DNA of 64,000 nucleotides from Chloranthus sessilifolius (Eukaryota > Streptophyta > Magnoliopsida > Chloranthales > Chloranthaceae): NCBI GenBank assembly GCA_021018995.1, contig CM037588.1, positions 151,113,725 to 151,177,724 on the forward strand, read 5' to 3'. This document shows, one piece after another, positions 34,465 to 46,174 of this stretch. The notes beneath the pieces were generated by a model. The model saw only the letters and a program-made list of their open reading frames with translations. It was not told the DNA's origin and searched no databases. The position numbers and the translations under genes are program-made. Each line of letters begins with the position of its first letter. Position 1 is the stretch's first letter.

Positions 34465-37400
34465 CTAGTAAAAGTGCACGTGCGTTGCACATGTTAATAT
34501 AAATGTGGAGACACCATCGAATCGAATTTTTTTGATTTAAATGTCATATTCTAAAGATCTTCTATCTCTATCATATGACTTAACATAATAAATGGCCACC
34601 CTCTCATCCATATTTGACTGCTTTGAATTATATAATAAAGATTTTATTTATATCAATCTTTTTCATTAAAAATTTTTAGATCATAACCTTCAAATCCGAT
34701 GGCTAAGATGAAGTTTTCACTTGGCTTAAGTCCTCCAAATACCAAATCTTTCCTTTAAAGGACAACTCTAATTATACCAACCATATCTCTAATTGCACTA
34801 CATTCAAAAAATCATTAACTGGTGTGAATCAGATGATGAAGATCGATTTTCTTTTCAATCTTTCACATAATGGAGCTTGAGATCAATGGTGTACCATCAG
34901 ACGGTCAATTTATGGTTCCTGTGGCATACATCCCAAAAAAAGTGATCGAAAACTATGGGGCACACATCATACTCAAACGTGATTTTCGATCACTTTTTGG
35001 GAAGTTTTATTTGTACCACGTGCAATAAAAAATTGACCGTCAATACACCAATGATCTCAAGATCTAAAATTTGGACGAAAATGATCGTTATTATCTGATT
35101 CAAAATAGTCAACGGTATTCGGCTATGGTGTTCTTCAAAATTGATTTCCACTTCAATCTTGCACATAATGATTCCAAGGAAAATGGTGTACCATTAGACA
35201 GTCAATTGTTACTCTGCGTGACACACATCCCAAAACAGTAACTAAAAATCACGTGACAGACATCATGCACAAACATGATTTTCGATGATGTTTTGAAACG
35301 TGCAACACCTGAAATAAAAAGTTGATTGTCGGTACACCCATGATCTCATATATTATGGGGAAGAGTGGGTGACAAACGATCTCCATCTTTTGATTCACAA
35401 TAGTCAATGATTTTTTGTTATAGTACCTTTAAAAATTCGGTCACTGTAAATAGAATAGTTAGATTTTCGTTTTAATCTTTCATCCCAAAATAATATTGGA
35501 AACCATGTGACACACGACATGCTTAAACATGATCATGGGCATACCATCAAAAGGGCAAAGAACCATATAGCTTACTAATTTTTAGAACATGTACCGGAAT
35601 TTGATTCATGCAATTGATAGACCACCTCATGTTATATGACATTTAATCGATTTAATAATTATATAGTTAAAAACTTATAATCAGTAATTATAAATCTCAT
35701 AAAAATGCTTGTGCAATGCACATGTTGCCAAAATAAAATTTTCAATTGAAAAATATGGCAGAAGATGTATAATAATCACTTACACCACGTATCAGTACAT
35801 ATTGTCAAAATGGTGCTCCATATATAAATCTCTAACCTTAATTTTATATACATGCCATCATTTTAAAGCCACATGATTTACATGATCATCATATAAATCC
35901 TATTTATGTTAAAATAACATCAAAAAATAAAAATGAACATATAATTTAGAACCTAAAAGTAGGGTTGCCAATACGTCATGTTAAAGGTTTGACTGTCCAA
36001 TTGGTAAATAGCATATGTTGACCTGACCTATCCTGATGGTGTACCCCGACTCGACCTAATTTTCGAAGGGGTCAAGGGTATATGTCCAACCCGACCTAAC
36101 ACCTATCCTAACCTTCACCTAAAGGGCCTAACCCGATCTGACACTTGACCTAACGCCTGACCTGACTTGGTTGAAAACTCTATTTTATTATTATTACTAC
36201 TACTATTATTGTTATATGAAATCTTGTAACTAGAGCTTAGTCGACCAAATTTTTCCTTAACTCGACCCAACCATACCTATAGATTGTGTCTAACACTTCA
36301 TGCCTAACTTAGCTCAACATGTCTATTTTAGTGCCTACCCTAATAAAAAAACCGTCTTGAGCAGGTTGAGTATCAAGTCTACCCGATCTGTTGAGAGCCT
36401 TATGTAGAAATATCATATGCTTGTCCAAATCAAATAAAGTTAAGTGCTCACTTAAGTCTTACGACCAACATACGTATGGGTGCAAGTTTTGAACCGAAAT
36501 CCGAACTCCACTCAAAAACCTAACGAATTGAACCAACCACAATTGACTAGAAAATCGATTCAAACCGAACCAATTCTAGTTCAGTCTGATTTCAATTTTA
36601 GGTGGGAAAAGCCGAAAACAGATTAGGGAGGATGAGAAAATTGATCAGAGGTACATTAATCGTGGCTCAAAGGGTTTCAACTTTCGAGTAAATTATTATT
36701 TGGGCAGCTTTATTAATACCCGCAGAATCTTAGAGGGCACCTATGCCAAAAACCACAACTCTTTGTATTAGTTGATGGAGATCATTTTTCGGTCTAATCT
36801 TCCACATAAGGGATCTTAATATCATGGGCTTACCATTAGACGATCATTTTTTTATTTCATGCGGCACAGATCCCAAAATATGGCCCTAAAATTACATGGC
36901 ATACATCACGCTCAAATTTAATTTTTGTGCTATTTTTATGTGATTTATGCCACATAAATCAAAACAAGTCAAATATTTTATGAAAAAGTTGTTAATTCTC
37001 TTAACATTATGAGTTTTTTTGAAGGTGCTAAAAATGAGGGAGGAAAGAGAACTTTTATGATAAAATTGTTAATTCTCTTAATTTTGTAGGTTTCTTTGAA
37101 GGTGCTAAAAATAAGTAAGGAAAGAAAATTTATTTGGGTACCATTATTTATGTAATCCCATTGGAAAAGGGGTTCTATTTGGGCATCATTATTTGCACCC
37201 CTTAAAATTGTGACCTCACCTATATCCTCTAGTAGGTATGAAATGACCAGCTTGAATCAGAAGATGGAGATCATTGTTTATCCCCATCTTTACCCAAATG
37301 ATTATGGGATCATGAGAGTATCATTAGACCGTCAATTTTTTATTTTACATGGCGCACGTCTAAATAATGATATTAAAATCATGTTTGAAAGTGTTGTAGG

Positions 37401-38550
37401 CTATATGATTTTAGAGTCACTTTTTTGATTGTGTGCCAAGTGAAATAAAATTTTTACCGTCTGATGATACAACCAGAATGTTAAGATCAACTATATAGAA
37501 GATTGAGACGAAAAATAATTTTCATCGTATGATTCAAAGCGATTAATACATTCGGACTGGAGGAGGTGGGATGAAGTTACAATTTTATGAATGGTAAATA
37601 ATGGTACCTATTTTAATTTTATTGTCACAACCATGGATCAAAATCTCGGCCGAAATTTTAAAATTTCGGCCTAGTCATCTCGGTTTTAGCCTGAATTGAG
37701 ACGAGAATATGTAAAATATTGCCCCCCTTCCGAAAATACCAAATTATTGATCAAAATTTTAAATTATCGGCCGAGACCTGTTTTACATTTAAAAAAAAAA
37801 AAATTGGGTATAAAACCCATTTTTTTTCAAAAATTTGATTTTTTTTCAAAAATTCGATTTTTTTCTTCCTCCTCTTCCTCTTCCGCAAATCACATTTCTT
37901 CTCGTTGGACCTGCCGGATGTTGCCGGGTTTCCAATTTTTTTTTGGGGGTTTAAAACCCATGGAGAAGAATAAAAAAAAAAGAAGAAGAAGAAAAAAGAA
38001 GAAGAAGGGGAAGATGATGAACTGGTGAAGACTTATTTGTTATTCCCCTTTCTTTCTTCCTCTTCTTCCTATTTTTCTTTTAATTTTTTAGTTTGCTTCT
38101 TCTCAGTTTTTTAGGTAATACGGACATGCATATGCAAGGAGTATGGGACCAACTCTCCTGCAAATCACATACACACTAGAATTGTGTTTAAATGATCTTA
38201 GATCATAAGAGTTTATGATGTAGGTGATCTGAACCGTCAACATTATTTTTTAGGAATTTTTAAACGATCTGAACTGTGGACTATAATATTAGCCACCGGT
38301 TTTTATTTAAGGGTAGTTCTTCAATCAGATGGTTCACATTCACTGCCCAGCCTTCAATCTATGATCGATTAGATGGTGTTTAAATGATCTCACACCATTA
38401 AAATATCACTTTTTATTTCACACCATTAAAGTGTAATTTATCATTATGCCATGTGGCACACACCTATAATTTGTCAAATGGTGTTCAAATGATCTTACGC
38501 CATTAAAAACTTTCTTTTATTTTACACCATTAATGTATGATCTATCATTA

Positions 38551-38834
38551 TGATTGCATCAGATCAGATGATGGAGATCTTATTTCACCCTAATCTTCAC
38601 AATTGATCTTGAGATGCGAGGCGGTTAGTTTTTTATTTCAAATGTCATATATCCCACAAAATGACCCTAAAATCATGTTTGAGTGTGATGTGTGCCATAG
38701 GATTGAAGGGAAATTTTTGGAGATCTATGGCATGTGGAATAAAAAATTGACCGTGATAGGTGCGACATGATCTCAAGATCCATTGTATGGAAGATCAGGG
38801 TGAAACACGATCATCATCTGTTTCGAAGCAATCA
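38551..38834. mobile_element. Foldback MITE
   Basis: The left arm TGATTGCATCAGATCAGATG and ATGGAGATCTTATTTCACCC pairs with the right arm GGGTGAAACACGATCATCATC and GAAGCAATCAA. The centre has ATCATGTTTGAGTGTGATG, as in the other copies. Confidence 0.65.
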
Positions 38835-38898
38835 ATGGGTTTAAAGGGGTTACACATATGAGCACTTTCAGAGATTGCGCGAGCGGTAATAGAGGTAC

Positions 38899-39041
38899 CA
38901 CTACAAAAAAGACTATTAGCGGCAACCAAAAACTGCTGCTATTAACAAAAAACTGCCGCTAATAGTCTGTAATAGTTTTTTGTTAATAGTGGCAATTTTT
39001 TGCTCCAAAAAACTACTGCTAATAATCTATTTTTTGTAGTG
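38899..39041. mobile_element. CACTA-type MITE, 143 bp
   Basis: It begins CACTACAAAAAAGACTATTA and ends CTATTTTTTGTAGTG, with tac on both sides (38896-38898, 39042-39044), the 3-bp target duplication of CACTA elements. The interior has repeated AACTGCCGCTAATAG-type units in both orientations. Confidence 0.85.
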
Positions 39042-39812
39042 TACCCATATATATAGAGGTACCCAATATTTCATACAATAGATCTTAAGATAGCAGACGG
39101 TCAGATCTTAATTCCACGTGGCATACATCCCCAAAGTGACCTTGATCATGGGCGTATCATGAGAAGGGTTCTTGGGTCACTTTTGAGATTTATTCAACGT
39201 GGAATCAAAATCTGACAGTCTGATATTCAATTGCATACATCCCCAAAAATCTGACCATTCTTTTCTACACTAGTGAGACCATTCTTTTCTACACTAGTGA
39301 GACCAGACCATTGTGTGATCGATTGGGACAAACATTATCTCCATTGTTGGATTCAATCCAGTCAACAAATCTTAGGGTGTAAATCCTAAGTTTCGCTTAA
39401 TATTTAATTGCAAATACTGATACCCTTATAAAAGAATCAAACTTGAAAAGAATGGTCTCACTAGTGTAGAAAAGAATAGTATAAACTCATGAAAATTAGC
39501 CTCATTAGTGTAAATATGTGTTCTAATAATGTTAAAGAGTTAAAAAAAATCAATAAAATAAAGTTTGGCAAAGTTCGGTAAAGTTCGGAGCATATTTTCA
39601 AAAAAATTCGAAATTTATCGAAATTTTGATCAAATTTTAACCAATTTACGGTTCAAGTCATGAACGAAACTGAAACTGAGATTTTGATCCATGGTCATAG
39701 CTTAGGAGTGTATATAGGGGCAGATTGGGTTGGTTAAGAAGGGTATTTTGTTCCTAAAGTGTAGAAACAAAACTTGACAGAAACTATTCTTGCTTTTATA
39801 TAGTAGTAAGGA

Positions 39813-40427
39813 AAAAAAAGATCTTACCCCTGGATTTGCTATATAAAAATCAAAATATCTCTAAAATACATATTAAGCTTAGATACTTCTATTTACACCA
39901 ACTAAATCTCTAAACACACACACCTTAAAAAATTATTAGGGAACCTTCATTCACACCATCTGTTTACTAAAAGAGCCCAATTAATGATATCCGGCACTGG
40001 AGGGCGCTAGCCCCAAAACATAATAACTTTGAAATAGATGATAGAGATTGTTTTACATCACAATCTTCCACAATTGATCTTGAGCTCATGAGCTTGTCAT
40101 CAAACTACCAATTTTGACGTGATGTGGCATAGATCCCAGAAAAGTGACCCAAAAATTATGTGGCACAGATTTCGCTCAAAGGTGATTTTTGGGTAATTTG
40201 TTTGGATGTATGCTAATCGTCAATGATCTTCATCATCCGATTCAAAGCAGTCAATAATTTTTTGCTCTAAGAGCCTTAGAGAGTCTATGGGTGCCCATAG
40301 AGGTACCCTTCTTGAAATGTCGTAAAGTAGTAGTCTATGGTATGGTAACAAAAAAATGCTGTTTTTGATATAAAAAAACCCCCTATCAAAAGCATTTTTG
40401 ACCGAAATATATGAAAAATTGTTTTAT
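39813..40427. other. Intergenic sequence up to the MULE
   Basis: No gene. A foldback MITE (40021-40254) and AT-rich flanks. The last nine bases, ttgttttat, are the left copy of the MULE target site. Confidence 0.6.
40021..40254. mobile_element. Foldback MITE
   Basis: The arms TTTGAAATAGATGATAGAGA and ATGATCTTCATCATCCGATT..CAAAGCAGTCAA are inverted. The centre has GGCATAGATCCC and ATTTTTGGGTAA-like sequence, as in the rest of the family. Confidence 0.6.
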
Positions 40428-40510
40428 GGGAAATTTACCTGACCGGCCCTGTTAGATGTACCTTTTACTGCAGAGGCCATGTAGTTTCACCTTTACCCAA
40501 ACCGACCTGC
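40428..40510 (+). repeat. MULE left terminal inverted repeat
   Basis: It runs GGGAAATTTACCTGACCGGC to about ACCCAAACCGACC and pairs with 50058-50140. Weaker similarity continues about 50 bp inward. MULE genes are usually transcribed from the TIRs. CAAATCTGTAAGTAAG near 40697-40712 looks like a 5'-UTR splice donor for the + strand gene, which would put array 1 in a leader intron. Confidence 0.85.
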
Positions 40511-40804
40511 TGTGCGCCGAGCCGTCGCCCGCCCTTAGGAAATGCACAAACTACCCCCAATGTAATAAATAGCCGCCTTTTTTTCAACTCTTCACTATTT
40601 ACCTTTTTTCTACTTTTTACTTTTTCGTTCGAAGTCGGTGAAGAGTCGGTGTCACTTCGTAGACGCTAGCGTTGAGTTCTACAATCTTCAAGCTACCAAA
40701 TCTGTAAGTAAGAATTAAAATTACCTTCCATCGCTGTAGATTTTTTTTTTCTCCTTTCGTTGGTGCACATTTTGACATAATTTATTAAGGTTATCCTATA
40801 TACA

Positions 40805-40960
40805 ATTGATATCGACTGTATATGTAATCGTTATCGATTACATAAAGAGTCGATATCGATTACTTATAGAGTCGATATCGATTGTATTTGTAGTCGTAAT
40901 CGACTATATAAATGGTCGATGACGACTCTATAAAAATTCGATATCGACTCTCTCTGTATA
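40805..40960. repeat. TCG-N4-CGA 22-bp repeat array 1
   Basis: About seven units, for example GTCGATATCGATTACTTATA and GTCGTAATCGACTATATAAA, at 22-bp spacing between the left TIR and the first coding frame. Confidence 0.9.
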
Positions 40961-41255
40961 TAAGTAATACCCATCTTATGAATATAATTATTACACATCA
41001 TATTAACTCCTCGATGCCATAATCCATAATAAATCATATGAGGTTTTATATTTATCTCAGCTGACGTTTAATTTCCTTCAATTTATTGCCAACTACCCTT
41101 TTGTAAAACCATTATGGCAAGTAAGCTTGGAAGGATGAGAAAATTTAATACAACGATTCGTATTCTACCATCTAGGCGCTTTAAATACAGGTTTAGTTCG
41201 TCCTTAGCAAAATGAGTCCCTATCATCCCTACTAGCCCATCTTTCCCTATGACAG

Positions 41256-41480
41256 ACGGTAATAAATGATAAAAAAACCAACTATAACCCAATCAAGTTC
41301 TTTCCAGTATGGGAGGACCCACCACCACTACCAGAACCAGATCCTCTACATTTCCAATGGGACGAATACGAGGAAGTGCAGAAAATTTTGGCGAAGGAAG
41401 AAAAGAAAGAGAAGAAGGAAGAAAAGAAAAAGAAGAAAAGAAAGAAAAAGAAAATTAAGACGGAACCACTCTCCTCTTAA
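41256..41480 (+). CDS. Possible terminal exon of a small Lys/Glu-rich MULE protein
   Basis: A frame of 75 codons follows a possible acceptor (ctatgacag at 41255) and ends at TAA 41478-41480. It reads as a Pro-rich acidic segment (PVWEDPPPLPEPDPLHFQW), then DEYEEVQKILAKEE and a long Lys/Arg/Glu tract. I recognise no family. The AATAAAACATTTT stretch after it (about 41585-41615) resembles that after the Ulp1 gene (about 46115-46155), so it may be a separate gene or a duplicated 3' end. No convincing start exon was found; confidence is low. Confidence 0.3.
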   Translation, partial: TVINDKKTNYNPIKFFPVWEDPPPLPEPDPLHFQWDEYEEVQKILAKEEKKEKKEEKKKKKRKKKKIKTEPLSS

Positions 41481-41639
41481 TCTTAGAAGCCTAGGACTGA
41501 TCTTTATCGAAGAATCTTCTATCGGACGTTGCTGTCAGAGTCTTAGTTTAGTGTGTTCAGATTTCATTTTTAACTGTAAATGAAATATTTTGAATGTAAA
41601 TAAAACATTTTGAGTCGATGGAGACTTCATAAAATATTT

Positions 41640-42000
41640 GAGTCTGTAAATTAAAAAATGACTCTAAATGTAATCGATATCGACTCGAATTGTAATCGTT
41701 ATCGAATCTATATGTAATCGATAACGACTATAAATAAAAACGATATCGATTACATTTAGAGTTGATATCGATTACATTTAGAGTCGATATCGATTACAAT
41801 TCGAGTCGATATCGATTACATGTAGAGTCGATATCGATTATATTTAGAGTTGTTATCGATTTTATTAATAGTCGTTATCGATTACATTTAGAGTCGATAT
41901 CGACTACATTTAGAGTCGATATCGATTACATTTAGAGTCGTTATCGATTACATATACAATCGATATCGACTCTAATGTAATCGATATCGGTTTTATATAT
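41640..42000. repeat. TCG-N4-CGA 22-bp repeat array 2
   Basis: About 16 units, the longest array and the closest to consensus (AGAGTCGATATCGATTACAT), ending about 90 bp before the ATG of the Ulp1-like gene. Confidence 0.92.
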
Positions 42001-42949
42001 TATAGTTCAGTTAACATTTAAACTATCCTTGTTAGTATGGGACTCAGTCCTTTCTTTTTTATTACAATTCATTTCAACTAGCTGTCAAGATGGTTGTACA
42101 CCGACTTGTTGCCAAGTGTTCCCCCAGTGCAATTTCGAATCTCTACGATAATGCTACCCTAACTTGAAAGAAGTTGCTGAGAGATTCAGTTTTCGGTGGA
42201 ATATTTCAAATGCCTAATAGTGTGAAATTTTTTTTCGATGTGATCGATGCGATGTTGACGTTTTGGGTTGAAAAAAACCACTTCCGAATCGGGAAGACTG
42301 ATGTCTATCTTCGAAAGTTAGACATTGCATTGATACTGGACCTTGCCGTAGTTGGCCTAGAAAAGTATACCTCGTCTGTTAAACCACTAGAAGAACAAAC
42401 CATTCGATACAAATATTTTCGTGGAATGCCTCCTGAAAAAATTCTTCGTTCTCACATAGATGTTGCAATTTGGAGAGCATAAAGTCATGAAAACTTAGTA
42501 AAGTTATCTCTTCTATATGTGTTATGTATATTTCTTTTTCCCGGGTCCCACCATCAACTGGCGGAAGACCACAACGACCTCATCGATGACGTCGAGAACT
42601 TTAACCAAACTCCGTGGGGTCTCCACATGTACCATGACCTGATAGAGTATATAATGAAGGCCGCGGCGAATAGAAAGACCGCCGAGATGGATAAAGCCCT
42701 TAAGACGTATAACACATATAGATACATATGTGTACTTCAATGGTGGGCTTACGAGATGCTGCCAGATATCTCGCCTTCCCAGATAAGCCTCGAGGTTCCT
42801 TTCCCACGACTTCTGAAATGGTCAGACAGGGTATAGTCAAGGATCAGAGGTTACACACGCGGACAGATGTTAGACAGCAAGGTATGAGGTCTATTAAATA
42901 ATTCAAATAAAATGAGTAGAGAGAACCGATGGCAATTAAAAAAAAAACT

Positions 42950-43235
42950 TGACAATTCATTCTAGAATCAATAACGAGTCATTATGGAATCGATAACGAC
43001 TTACTAAGTAGCCGATAACGATTCATTAAGTAATCGATAGCGATTCTGTAATGAATCGAGACCGACTATTTAATAAGTCGATAGCGATTCATTACAGAAT
43101 CGATAACGACTTACTAAGTAGTCAATACCGATTCATTAAGTAATCGATAGCGATGCAGTATAAAATCGATAACGATTTATTAAATAGTCGGTCTCGATTC
43201 ATTACAGAATCGATAGTGATTTATTAAATAGTCGA
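42950..43235. repeat. TCG-N4-CGA 22-bp repeat array 3 (intron 1)
   Basis: About 13 units, exactly 22 bp apart, with cores such as TCGATAACGA, TCGATAGCGA and TCGAGACCGA and spacers of the CTTACTAAGTAG type. It fills most of intron 1 of the Ulp1-like gene. Confidence 0.92.
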
Positions 43236-43934
43236 TACTTTGCATTTGGAATATATGATCAATTTAGTTTGTTATTTACCATGTTTTCTTTTCTTTCAAA
43301 AGGTTCGCGCTCCCCTCGTGCTTGTTGGCTTCGAATTAGAGATATCCGTCTTAAAAGAATATCTATGGGTTAAAAATGTCGTTGGGGGGAAGAGGAAAGA
43401 ACCTCATGAACTGGTCAAGAAAGCTGTGGAAGAGATGCGACCGAAGAAGAAGAGAAATTACATTCCGGTCGAGAATATTGACGAGGAAGAATGGGATGAC
43501 CAATCGACGTTGGACGAAGAATCATCCTCGAAAAAGGGCCCCGTCCATGCAGGTGTAGAGCGGCTGAGAACTAGGGGGGCCACGAAGAAGAGCCTAGCTG
43601 CGAAAGGGAGCCTAGCTGAATCGTCCACCTCCAATGAGTCGTTGTTGAGGAGGGTCGACGGTTTGGCGCTGGAGAACTTGAAGCTCACCCAAAGAGTGAG
43701 CGATTTGGAGGGAGAGAATAAGGTCCTGGCGAAATGTTGTGCTTCCATAGAGAAACTATACAACTCCTTGAATGAGCGGCTGAACTCAAGGGATGCAGAG
43801 TTGCAGAAGTTGAATCACTACAACTCGTTGATCAGAAAGGGCCAAGGGAATATAAAAGAACATCTTGAAAATTTATTAGACGCGAGACCTAAGGTATGTG
43901 TTGAAACGTGATATTTATGTGTTCATATTTGTTA

Positions 43935-44190
43935 ACAAAAATCGATATCGACTGTATATAGAGTCGATAACGATTATATTGATAATCATTATCGACTTTA
44001 TATAGAGTCGATATCGATTATATGTAAAATCGATAACGACTGTATATCTAATCGTTATCGACTATATATACAGTCAATATCGACTGTATATTGAATCGTT
44101 ATCGACTATATATACAATCGATAACGGCTGTATATGGAATCATTATCGACTATATATACACTCGATAACAATTAAATGTAAAATCGATTT
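43935..44190. repeat. TCG-N4-CGA 22-bp repeat array 4 (intron 2)
   Basis: About 12 units (TCGTTATCGACTATATATAC and variants) occupying intron 2. A few cores have lost a CG (TCATTATCGA, TCGATAACAA). Confidence 0.92.
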
Positions 44191-44904
44191 GGACTTTTTA
44201 AAATATTTTGCACAATTATTTCGATGTTCAGGATGGCGGTATTGAGGAGCTGATATCGAAAGTGTGCGACACAATGGTCGATGAGAATCCATCAACTCCC
44301 CTGCATCAGGATCCTCCCACGGGTGAGGTGACGGCAGCTGCTGACGAGTAGCCTGGGACTCAAACCGATAAGGGTCCAGCTGGTGAAGAGCAAACCTCTT
44401 TCCAATTGCCTCACCAATAAATTGACCTTCGCTTAAGACCTAGGCAAGGGAAACTCATCAAAACAGTTGCCGTCAAACCTAGGACACAGCGAAGGATAGC
44501 GACTGTAAAAAAGCCTATAACCGAGAAGGCCATTGAAAGAAAAATTGCTGAGCCTGGACCGGTGACTGATGCTACCCCTGAGCCTGGGTCTACGGCTGAT
44601 GATGCTACTGTTGTGTTGACAGCGGAGCAGAAATACGCGCTAAAGATATGGAACAAGCCTGAGAAGGAGGACGAGTAAGTTATTCTTCCCAGGAACAAGC
44701 CTGAATCTTTCACTTTATTATTATAAATTTATAAATGTATTATGAAGATTAGTTACGTTGGCCTTTATTTATGTAGTGAATACGTAAGCATCGTCGGTAA
44801 CTAAACGTTGGTGGTGCAATCTTTCAGATGTTTGACGGGCACACAGTACATGGATAATTTTGTAAGTAAAGTAAAGCTATTGTAGGCACAAATAGATAAT
44901 TTAA

Positions 44905-45165
44905 AGCTCTCGACGACTCGAAATAGAGTCGTTATAGACTCTACAATAAATCGGTATCGATTCATTATATAATCGATGACGATGACTTATATAATCGTTA
45001 TCGACTTTACAATAAATCGGTATCAACTCATTTTATATTTGATGGCGATTATATATATAATCGTTATCGACTCTATAACGAATCGATATCGATTCATTGT
45101 AAAGTCGATAACGATTATTTTTATAATCGTCATCGACTATAAAATGAGTCGATACCGATTATTTA
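44905..45165. repeat. TCG-N4-CGA 22-bp repeat array 5 (intron 4)
   Basis: About 12 units in intron 4, with spacers ATTATATAATCG and TTTACAATAAATC-like. The short introns 3, 5 and 6 (153, 76 and 74 bp) have no array. Confidence 0.9.
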
Positions 45166-46174
45166 ACTCTAACTGCATATTTAACTCTAATTGCTTTGGT
45201 TTCAGATTATGGGTGCCTACCTGAGACACTTGGAAGTAATTGATGATGATATTCATCCTGATGTAAAGAACAAAAGCTTCATTATGAGCCCTACTACTCT
45301 GATGTACATGGGCTTTGAACTGAACGATTTCAACAAGTTCCTTCTCGCTAAAAAAATATATGAAGAATCGTTCGAGAGTCAAATTAAACGGTGGGCTGCT
45401 TATAAACAAGAACAGAGCCAAGGCAAGAAGCCAATGGAATTTTTTTTCTTCAATCAGTTTCAGAATTTGTGGGTTCACGAGTGCAGCACAGTATGCTTCT
45501 AACCTCTATAATTTTTCTTTATAATTTTTCTATCATACCCTTTGAGATTATATTGCTTTTTGGTAGATATTTATGCCAATTCATTCACAACAACCATTAC
45601 ACTGGGTGCTTGCGATCGTGAAGGTAGTCGAACGATCGATAATGGTCGTCGACCCTATATTTAATAGGCTCTCTAAGAAAAGATATTCGACCTAATTAAA
45701 AACGTTGGTAAGATATTTTGCTTAGCATATCTTTCATCATTGTTAGCTTAGCATATCTGACATTCCTCTATTTTGAAGCAGACCCAATACCTTTTCGCGG
45801 TTTCATATTCGTACGGTGACTCCATTGCACTGAACACGAAGACCTATCCTTGGTCATCTAGTGACTGCCGGGTCAAAGCCCTTCCCCGACAGACCAATTA
45901 GAGTGATTGTGGTGTGTTTGTGGTGAAGTATGTGGAGTACTTCATGTCGGGAAAGAAATTTGACTTCGCGTAATCAGATATGGATAGGATCAGGACAGAA
46001 ATTGGTCATACACTAGCGACATACATCGGCAATGGGGGAGGAGACTGGAGGAGGACGACAAAGAGGAGGAGGCGCAGCAATAGTGTGGTTGTAAATGTAA
46101 ATGACACATTTTTTGTAAATAAAATATTTTTAATATAATTGAAACATTTTTTAAGTAGTAGTGGTTATAATGTA

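Larger units (their letters stand above)
37632..39693. mobile_element. hAT-like element, 2.06 kb, nested in Helitron 2
   Basis: A perfect 16-bp inverted terminal repeat, CATGGATCAAAATCTC, with flanks gtcacaac (37624-37631) and gtcatagc (39694-39701), an 8-bp duplication with two mismatches. Helitron 1 shows the empty site at the same place. No transposase is recognisable. The inside carries a lysine/arginine-encoding GAA-rich tract (37970-38010), foldback MITEs (38551-38834 and a worn one at about 39060-39375), a CACTA MITE, and a direct plus inverted repeat of CATTCTTTTCTACACTAGTG (39250-39305 and 39448-39475). Confidence 0.75.
34465..39812 (-). mobile_element. Non-autonomous Helitron, copy 2, with nested insertions
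   Basis: On the - strand it ends CACTTTTACTAG at 34465, after a short hairpin of GTGC and GCAC, and begins TCCTTACTACTATATAAAAG at 39812. Host A precedes it at 34464; the base after 39812 is A rather than T, in an A run that may have slipped. The sequence 34465-37630 and 39694-39812 aligns with Helitron 1; the 2.06 kb between is an hAT-like element absent from copy 1. It includes foldback MITE arms at about 34823-35112, 35145-35412, 36770-36975 and 37243-37560. No Rep/helicase coding is seen. Confidence 0.8.
42090..46138 (+). pseudogene. DUF1985-like / coiled-coil / Ulp1 (C48) protease gene of the MULE, nonsense-broken
   Basis: Seven exons join in phase: 42090-42881, 43303-43893, 44232-44674, 44828-44861, 45206-45490, 45567-45707 and 45782-46138 (880 codons). 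Exon 1 resembles the DUF1985 region of plant Ulp1-type TE proteins (FRIGKTDVYLRKLDIALIL, LVKLSLLYVLCIFL, FNQTPWGLHMY, LQWWAYEMLP). Exon 2 has a charged region and a coiled coil (LENLKLTQRVSDLEGENKVL). Exons 6-7 are the SUMO-protease core: His in LHWVLAIV, Asp in MVVDPIF, Gln in LPRQTN, Cys in SDCGVFVVKYVEYF. Eight in-frame stops interrupt it (42165, 42480, 42834, 44349, 44418, 45693, 45899, 45971), but no frameshift. Each could come from CAA, CAG, CGA or TGG by one transition. Introns 1, 2 and 4 each hold a 22-bp repeat array. Role unknown; a VANC-like anti-silencing role is possible. Confidence 0.85.

Noticed and set aside
37696..38028. 110-codon frame ending in a Lys/Arg tract
   Set aside because: It comes from a T-rich and a GAA-rich low-complexity tract inside the hAT-like element. 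No transposase motif.
42522..43763. Antisense frames over the Ulp1-like gene
   Set aside because: They are shadows of the + strand exons, which have clear family motifs and consistent intron phases.
45567..45707. Frameshift in protease exon 6
   Set aside because: At first the sequence seemed to need a shift near the TAA at 45693. The exon is 141 bp and joins exon 7 in phase, so a single CAA-to-TAA change explains it.
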